A program made the translations under genes and the position numbers. This document shows, in pieces, positions 58,867 to 64,000 of a DNA stretch of 64,000 nt; positions within the stretch are counted from its first letter, which is position 1, and the number at the start of each line of letters is the position of its first letter. The stretch lies in NCBI GenBank assembly GCA_047967505.1, contig CM106540.1; one strand, written 5' to 3'. The DNA comes from Dipteris shenzhenensis (Eukaryota > Polypodiophyta > Polypodiopsida > Gleicheniales). The notes under the pieces were generated by a model. That model saw only the letters and a list, made by a program, of their open reading frames with translations, ran no database searches and was not told the origin of the DNA.

Positions 58867-58882
58867 AGATTTTTAAAAAGGA

Positions 58883-58934
58883 AAAGTTGGCTCCCACAGG
58901 AGGGCATCGATGCCCTTCTGTGGGTGCCAACTTT
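58883..58934. repeat. Hairpin 2, near-perfect 52-bp palindrome
   Basis: The arms AAAGTTGGCTCCCACAGGAG + GGCATC and GATGCCCTTCTGTGGGTGCC + AACTTT pair over 26 positions with one mismatch and one G-T pair. There is no loop; the centre is ATCGAT. The outer GTTGGC(A/T)CCC is shared with hairpin 1. Confidence 0.9.
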
Positions 58935-59459
58935 GCCCTTTTTTTTGTTATTTTCATATTTTTTTAACTTAAAAAATTGAAAAAATTTGCACAATCTTTC
59001 ACCCCTAGCAAAGACAGCCCTTTTTGAGGGCCTTCCACTCCGAATTTGGCAGACATCACTTCTGGAAATTTGTGCGTAGATCTAGTTATGACATCGATTT
59101 TCCTTCAAAAAGTTTGGAAATCGGAGTTGGTATGCAAAAGTTATGGTTGTTTTACGGTTTGGCAAAAATTCTATATGAATTTTCTTAGTTTTCATGTTTT
59201 TCTACAGGCTTGCTTGCCTTTCAGATGAATCACCTACACTTTCTAATTGTTTTTGCATAATTGTGATTGCTATGCCAAGAGCCAAGATGCTCATTTTTTG
59301 GGGGGTTTTAAGAGCTTTTTTTGTTTTTTGGGGTGGAGGTGGGGGGGTATAGCTGTTTTTTTAATTATTTGACAACAAACAAAATAAAAAAAATGGCATC
59401 TTCACCCTTACATCTATTCTTGCATTAAATACTCATTAAATGCTATTTGTCAAACATCA

Positions 59460-59532
59460 ACTATATAAAGACCCCCGCCCCTCCACATCTCTATCAAGCT
59501 CTTGTTCTCTCTCAACTCCTCCTCCATACCCT

Positions 59533-59607
<75 letters not shown>
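59460..59607 (+). promoter_or_regulatory. TATA box and (CT)n leader of the interrupted gene
   Basis: CTATATAAAGACC (about 59461) lies about 160 bases before ATG 59622. A pure CT repeat of about 37 units (59534-59607) fills the leader. The layout mirrors that of the minus-strand gene at 58478. Confidence 0.6.
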
Positions 59608-59609
<2 letters not shown>

Positions 59610-59621
59610 ATCCCTCTTGAA

Positions 59622-59647
59622 ATGGCCGGCCCAACTGGTGGAGGGTC
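59622..59647 (+). pseudogene. First codons of a gene interrupted by a Copia element
   Basis: ATG 59622 reads MAGPTGGG and is then cut in the ninth codon by the element at 59648. The frame resumes at 62684 after the second GGGTC: removing the element and one copy of the duplication puts these codons exactly in frame with SNLNEVWIYLNSL at 62689 onward. Confidence 0.75.
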
Positions 59648-59887
59648 TGACAAAATATGAAGAGGGGAGAGGAGAAGAGTGGAGATGAGGAGAGAGGGCA
59701 CAGCTAGAGAGCACACCACAAATGACTAACTGTACACTAGATTTAGTTAAAAAAATAGAATATATACGGGTTAGGGGATCTAAACCTTTCCTTTATAGCA
59801 CTCTATAAGGTTAGTGCTTTGCACTTATGATCACGTGATGGTGCTATGCACACATGATCACATGATGTTGAGCATGAACTCTCAACA
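59648..59887 (-). repeat. 3' LTR of family A element
   Basis: 240 bp; lacks 15 bases of the telomere-like block present in the 5' LTR. Confidence 0.9.
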
Positions 59888-59999
59888 CCTTCCCTCAAGA
59901 TCAACATCATGAAGTAGGCCTTCCCTCAAGATGATGATTCTGGGGAATCAAAGAAGGACTGAGCATTACATTTCATCACACCCCTTTAATGGGAATGTC

Positions 60000-60861
60000 C
60001 TTCCTCTGCATCAAACCAAGAGCTAGTCGGTCTTTCTCGAATAGCTCTTTACCGAGTGGTTTGGTAAAGATGTCTGCAACATTTTCTTTGCTATCACAAT
60101 GCTGTAGTGTGATGTCACCAAGTAACACTCTTTCTCTGATGAAGTGCGCTCTGACATCAATGTGCTTTGTCCTGGAGTGATATATTGGATTTTTGGCCAA
60201 TGCTTGAGCCAATTGATTATCATAGTATATTGTTTTGGCTTTGACTCATCAAATTAATCTGTTTCTGACAATAGTCTTCTGAGCCACATAGCCTCACATG
60301 CACCTGTAGTGAGTGCTCTATATTCTGCTTCAATCGAAGACAAGAAACAGTTGGTTGTTTGTTTGACAACCATGATATAGCACCTTGACCAAGGAAAAAT
60401 GCATATCCCTGTGTCGATCTCCTGGTCTCATGATCTCTGGCATAGTCACTATCACAGTATCCATGCAACCGTGGATGACTTCCTCTGTATTCTATCCCAA
60501 ATTGTCTTGTACCTCTTATGTATCTCAAGACTCTTTTGGCTGCATTCCAGTGAGATTGTTTTGGATTTGCCATAAACTGTGCTAGTGAGCTTACTGCATA
60601 ACAAATATCTGGCCGTGTGATTGTTAGATATATCAGAGATCCGATGAGCTACCTGAAGTATCTATAATTGACTATAGGCTTTTTTGAATCTTTAATAAGT
60701 TTCAAACTCTGTTCCATGAGAGTGGCTACAATCTTGCAATCTGCCATATGAAACTTCTTCAGGAGATTGTCAACATACTTGAGCTGACTCATGAATGTGC
60801 TATCTAAATCTCTCCAGAACTCAATTCCAAGACAATAGTGCATAAGTCCAAGATCTTTCAT
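60000..60861 (-). pseudogene. Copia RT tail and RNase H
   Basis: Minus strand: MKDLGLMHYCLGIEFWRDLD (RT end, about 60861), VDNLLKKFHMADCKIVATLM, then RNase [41 protein letters not shown], then a break at the expected ALSSTEAEY (reads [10 protein letters not shown]). The tail is HIDVRAHFIRERVL and NVADIFTKPLGKELFEKDRL. Two frame changes make it non-functional. Confidence 0.8.
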
Positions 60862-60969
60862 GTCTTAGCAAGAAGTGTGCTAGTGAAGCTCTGTGCAGTT
60901 ATGTGCACATGAGGTGTGTGCACAGTGTGCCTGGCAAGGGACTGTGCCTGTAGGGGTCAGTACTGACCG

Positions 60970-61255
60970 GATTACTGAGGTGGCACTATTGATGATGTCA
61001 GCAAGGTGATGTGGCAATGCTAACGTGGCACTGATGACATGGTAATGGTGATGTGGCAGATGACATGTCAGTCAGTGATGATGTGTATGTGCTGATGTGG
61101 CTGATGACATGGCCACAATGATGTGTCAGCTGACGTGGTAGTTGGAGACAAGATGATGATGTGGCAATCAGCTGCCACGTGTCAAGATAATGTGATGAAG
61201 TGGCATGCTGAGAGAGGGCGATGATGTGGCAGATAAGGTTTGCCACGTGGTAGAC
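60970..61255. repeat. Degenerate GATGTGGCA repeat with G-box motifs
   Basis: About a dozen copies of (T)GATGTGGCA or variants (GACATGG, GACGTGG) within 290 bases. CACGTG occurs at 61176-61181 and 61244-61249, and ACGTGG at about 61024 and 61134. Non-coding, inside the family A element. Confidence 0.7.
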
Positions 61256-62415
61256 TATGGTTTGCAGAATCTTGTTGAAGATTCAATAGAATCTCAGAGA
61301 TTCTATTGCAGGAAGAAGCGGCCTCTGCTACATTCGCCGAATCACCATCTTTAAATCAGCGTACAATCGATTTGCTAGAGCCTGTGAGCGATGTGAGAGC
61401 ACGGAAGAGCGCAATCTGCAATCTGCAATTTGAGTAATCTGTAGTTTGATGAGTAGTGCAGAGAGATCAAGGCAAGGAAAGCTTGACATCAGCAGGGTCG
61501 TCATTGCTCCAGAAGCGGCCATATCCAATATCTCCACACGTGAAGCTGGTAGAAGTCTCTCTCACAGTGGTGCCTGCTACTACAGCATACGATTCTTCTT
61601 CCGTTTGCTTCATTTGTAGGCGAAGGGAGGCCGTATGCCTTGGAGGTCCGCCGCTAGTGGTTGCGCCTCGTATGCACAGCACTATGGCTTAGAGTCAGTG
61701 GAAGGGAGGCCATTTTAGTCGGTTGCTAGAGGGCTACCTTGCTGAGACTCCCTACGCACATGAGTTGTGGATCCTCTACGACTGACGACCTTCGATGAGC
61801 TCTCAATCGAGCTCTCAAAAATGGAGGAGATCGTTGTGGAGGCAAGGTTGATTGAAGGGCATTGGCCGATGAGCTGCTTTGGTGGATCGATGAAGAGCTA
61901 GGGAGCTATGCAGAGCCGTCATTGTAGAAGCTTGTAGTTTCTTTGTAGAAGAGAGAGGCATGAAGAGGATGTCGACTTGCTGTAGGAGCTCCTATTTGAT
62001 GGAGGAGCTTGTCGTAGGTGGCCTTAAAGCTTGGAGTAGTTGCTTGAAGGCTTTGCTTGGTCATAGATGCTTCTAAAGGAGTCGATCGTCAAGCACTTGA
62101 GCTCTCAAGGAGAGCTTCGTTTCCTTACTTTGTAGGTGATAGACCTCTCTCTTTCTCTCAAAAGGAACACATTCATAATTTCTCTTTCTCAGCAGATATG
62201 AAACTCTCTTAACTCCACACAATCTTAATCTCTCTCTCTCTCTCAAAGAGCTGAACAGAAATCTCTTAAAGAAAATGGACGGAATTTTCTCTCAAATGGA
62301 CGGATGAAGATCTCACACCGGAAGTGGACTCTCACAGAGAACACTCAAGAGAACTCTCAATCTCACAATCTCTCTCACTCTCAAGAATCGCAATGCCTCA
62401 GCGGAAGGCAAGGGT
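61256..62415 (-). other. Non-coding leader/internal region of family A element
   Basis: No open frame with a recognisable gag. CT-rich tracts (about 62145-62260 and 62355-62375) lie next to the PBS. Confidence 0.5.
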
Positions 62416-62427
62416 GCTCTGATACCA
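62416..62427 (-). other. Primer-binding site of family A element
   Basis: TGGTATCAGAGC on the minus strand, directly after the LTR end TTTGTCA: a full 12-base match to the initiator tRNA-Met site. Confidence 0.95.
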
Positions 62428-62683
62428 TGACAAAATATGAAGAGGGGAGAGGAGAAGAGTGGAGATGAGGAGAGAGGGCACAGCTAGAGAGCACACCACA
62501 AATGACTAACTGTACACTAGATTTAGTTTAAAAAATAGAATATATACAAACCCTTTTAGGGTTAGGGTTAGGGGATCGAACCCTTTCCTTTATAGCACTC
62601 TATAAGCTTAGTGCTATGCACATATGATCGCATGATGGTGCTATGCACACATGATCACATGATGTTGAGCGTGAACCTCAACA
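62428..62683 (-). repeat. 5' LTR of family A element
   Basis: 256 bp, TGTTGAGG..TTTGTCA, with the CCCTAACCCTAACCCTAAAA block just ahead of GTATATATTC, a probable TATA box. Confidence 0.95.
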
Positions 62684-63942
62684 GGGTCTAGCAACCTCAA
62701 CGAAGTGTGGATCTATTTGAACTCCCTCTCGTCAAAGCCAATGATACAATATGCAAATGGCAGAACCATTGTGCTAAGTGAGCATGACCCCGTGATAGGC
62801 AACAGCATTCGTGTGATGGCCATCATACATGTAAATGGCCGCCTGCAAACTACGCAAGTGGAAGCCATTCAGAAGAGTGGATTGGGGCAGTTGTACATAT
62901 TAAACACGGAGTTGTCATGTGACTATGTGCTGGAGAGAGGAAAGACTGCAACTACCCACTCTCCACCCACAATAGATCTCATCCAAAGCCCAGCCAATTT
63001 GAGGCAGAGACCATGCGAGTTGGACCCATCATTTTGAGCGTGAGGGAAGGCAGCTATTGCTACACTGCAATGGAGGGTCCTCAAGCAATCATTAGCATGT
63101 CATTGTACATCAGGTCTTCTGGGGGACGTCATCGACTGCTTCATCAATTGTTGCACAATTCAACCACAATGGAAAGTTGATGGAAGTTCTGACAATGTAC
63201 AATGGGAATGTTGCATTCGAACTACTGCCCACACTGCATGGAGCGAGTGCAATGGACAGCATGGAGCAAAAGTATGATGGCTATTGCTAGAAGAAACCAA
63301 TGTCGACAACAATGACATTTCCTAGCAAAGTTCATCACAGTAGGTGTGTGGGGGAACTAGAGTGTACAAATCCCCTTTGCTCCGACAAGTCGATTAATGG
63401 ATTGTCGAACCACAATGCATGGATAGGTTGGTCCATAGCACACCCATTGCCGAGAAATTGAGTTAGAGAACGCCGCCATGTCTCTTTGATTGCATGTTAT
63501 AATCTTCTCTCATCTCGTGTAGGAAAAATGAACAACATTTTGGTTGTTAGAATGTTTGCTACTAGCTTGGGAACCTTGGCCTGTTTCTTTTGCAAAAGGT
63601 CCCCGATTCTTTTGAAGCAATGCGAATGTGTGACCTACTACGTGATGGCAGGGCCCAAAATGCGACTCTTTTTTCATGTTAATATGCATATTCACGAGGT
63701 GCAAAGAGGTACTAACAGAGCCCACGTAAAAGACCTTAGGTGCATGGTCAAAGAGATGGTGGACTTTAGTGCAACAGGTCCTAGACACCTACAAATGGTA
63801 CTCGCAAAAAAAATAGTCTCAACTGCCCTCATCCGTGACCCGGGCGTCTCCCTTATGGATAATGAGTTGATGGCAATGCTTGAGGAGTTGAAACCTCTTG
63901 TCCAAAGGCACAGGTAAGCCATACAGGACCAACCCAATGGCA
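62684..63942 (+). pseudogene. Continuation of the interrupted gene, frame-broken
   Basis: From 62689 the frame reads SNLNEVWIYLNSL, IVLSEHDPVIGNSIRVMAII and GLGQLYILNTELSCDYVLER, to a stop at 63035. Further pieces in other frames follow. About 63140-63460: FNHNGKLMEVLTMYNGNVAF, then a Cys/His-rich VHHSRCVGELECTNPLC and NAWIGW. About 63486-63917: CKRSPILLKQCECVTYYVMA, FFHVNMHIHEVQRGTNRAHV and GPRHLQMVLAKKIVSTALIR. The paired C-x-C, H-x-H and C-x4-C groups suggest zinc binding. The style resembles plant transposase or transposase-derived proteins, but I cannot name the family. At least three frame changes exist, some of which may be introns. Confidence 0.45.
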
Positions 63943-64000
63943 ACTACATGCAAATGTGTTTTCTTTGCATTCTTAGAAGCAGCATAACGCGTAATCAACT

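Larger units (their letters stand above)
59648..62683 (-). mobile_element. Family A Copia element, internally deleted, GGGTC duplication
   Basis: A 3,036-bp insertion: 5' LTR 62683-62428, PBS 62427-62416, polypurine tract (CTTGAGGGAAGG, minus strand, about 59899-59888) and 3' LTR 59887-59648. GGGTC is duplicated at 59643-59647 and 62684-62688. The LTRs share TGTTGA..TTTGTCA ends and differ by about ten substitutions and a 15-base gap in 240, so the insertion is not very recent. Only the RT tail and RNase H remain of pol; gag, protease, integrase and RT core are missing, replaced by 1.5 kb of non-coding sequence. It therefore depends on a full-length relative. Confidence 0.9.

Noticed and set aside
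1-64000. tRNA, rRNA or snRNA genes
   Set aside because: No stretch with the expected conserved boxes or cloverleaf was noticed by eye; a covariance-model scan would be decisive.

Overview
The window looks like nuclear DNA of a land plant, most likely a fern or another seed-free plant. The signs are a long PLS-class PPR protein with repeated 'GRAIHSQ' and 'DMYAKCGSLEDA' blocks, a QWRF-motif exon (a plant-only family), plant-type splice sites, CT-rich 5' leaders, and a very low gene density dominated by decayed Copia (Ty1) retroelements primed by initiator tRNA-Met. The lineage is inferred from protein style, not from a search.

Layout. 1-13 kb: two minus-strand LTRs of one family (one a solo LTR with a perfect GGTTT target-site duplication), a decayed reading frame, a short tandem repeat array with a fold-back element, and about 6 kb of AT-rich sequence with no gene I recognise. 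13.9-17.0 kb: one long PPR gene whose DYW domain is frame-shifted and truncated where LTR sequence begins. 17-25 kb: LTR fragments and a decayed gag. 26.8-27.4 kb: a LINE ORF1-like (DUF4283) remnant. 29.4-31.5 kb: an internally deleted Copia element (family A). 32.5-37.4 kb: an alternating array of a LINE-tail repeat (A) and Copia gag/protease/integrase pieces (B), with micro-homology at several joints.

36.16-44.49 kb: a giant inverted repeat with arms of about 3.25 kb and a 1.78 kb spacer. Each arm carries an intact small gene for a secreted 60-residue peptide with ten cysteines in its 36-residue mature part. Each arm also carries the LTR end, primer-binding site and gag of a Copia element. 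44.5-47 kb: a decayed Copia RT/RNase H and its 3' LTR.

47.9-49.7 kb: a spliced minus-strand gene of unknown function. 51.8-52.9 kb: a QWRF-family pseudogene. 55.2-57.3 kb: a broken protein-kinase sequence directly upstream of a hAT transposase C-terminus. 57.8-63.9 kb: a divergent pair of unrecognised genes, both with a TATA box and a CT-repeat leader. The plus-strand member is interrupted at codon 9 by a 3,036-bp family-A Copia element with a perfect GGGTC duplication. Two strong hairpins lie between the two genes.

Almost every protein-coding sequence here is broken. The two cysteine-rich peptide genes are the clearest intact ones, the PPR frame is intact up to its E/E+ region, and the spliced gene at 49 kb is coherent over at least three exons. 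The most unusual structure is the inverted repeat that has doubled the peptide gene.
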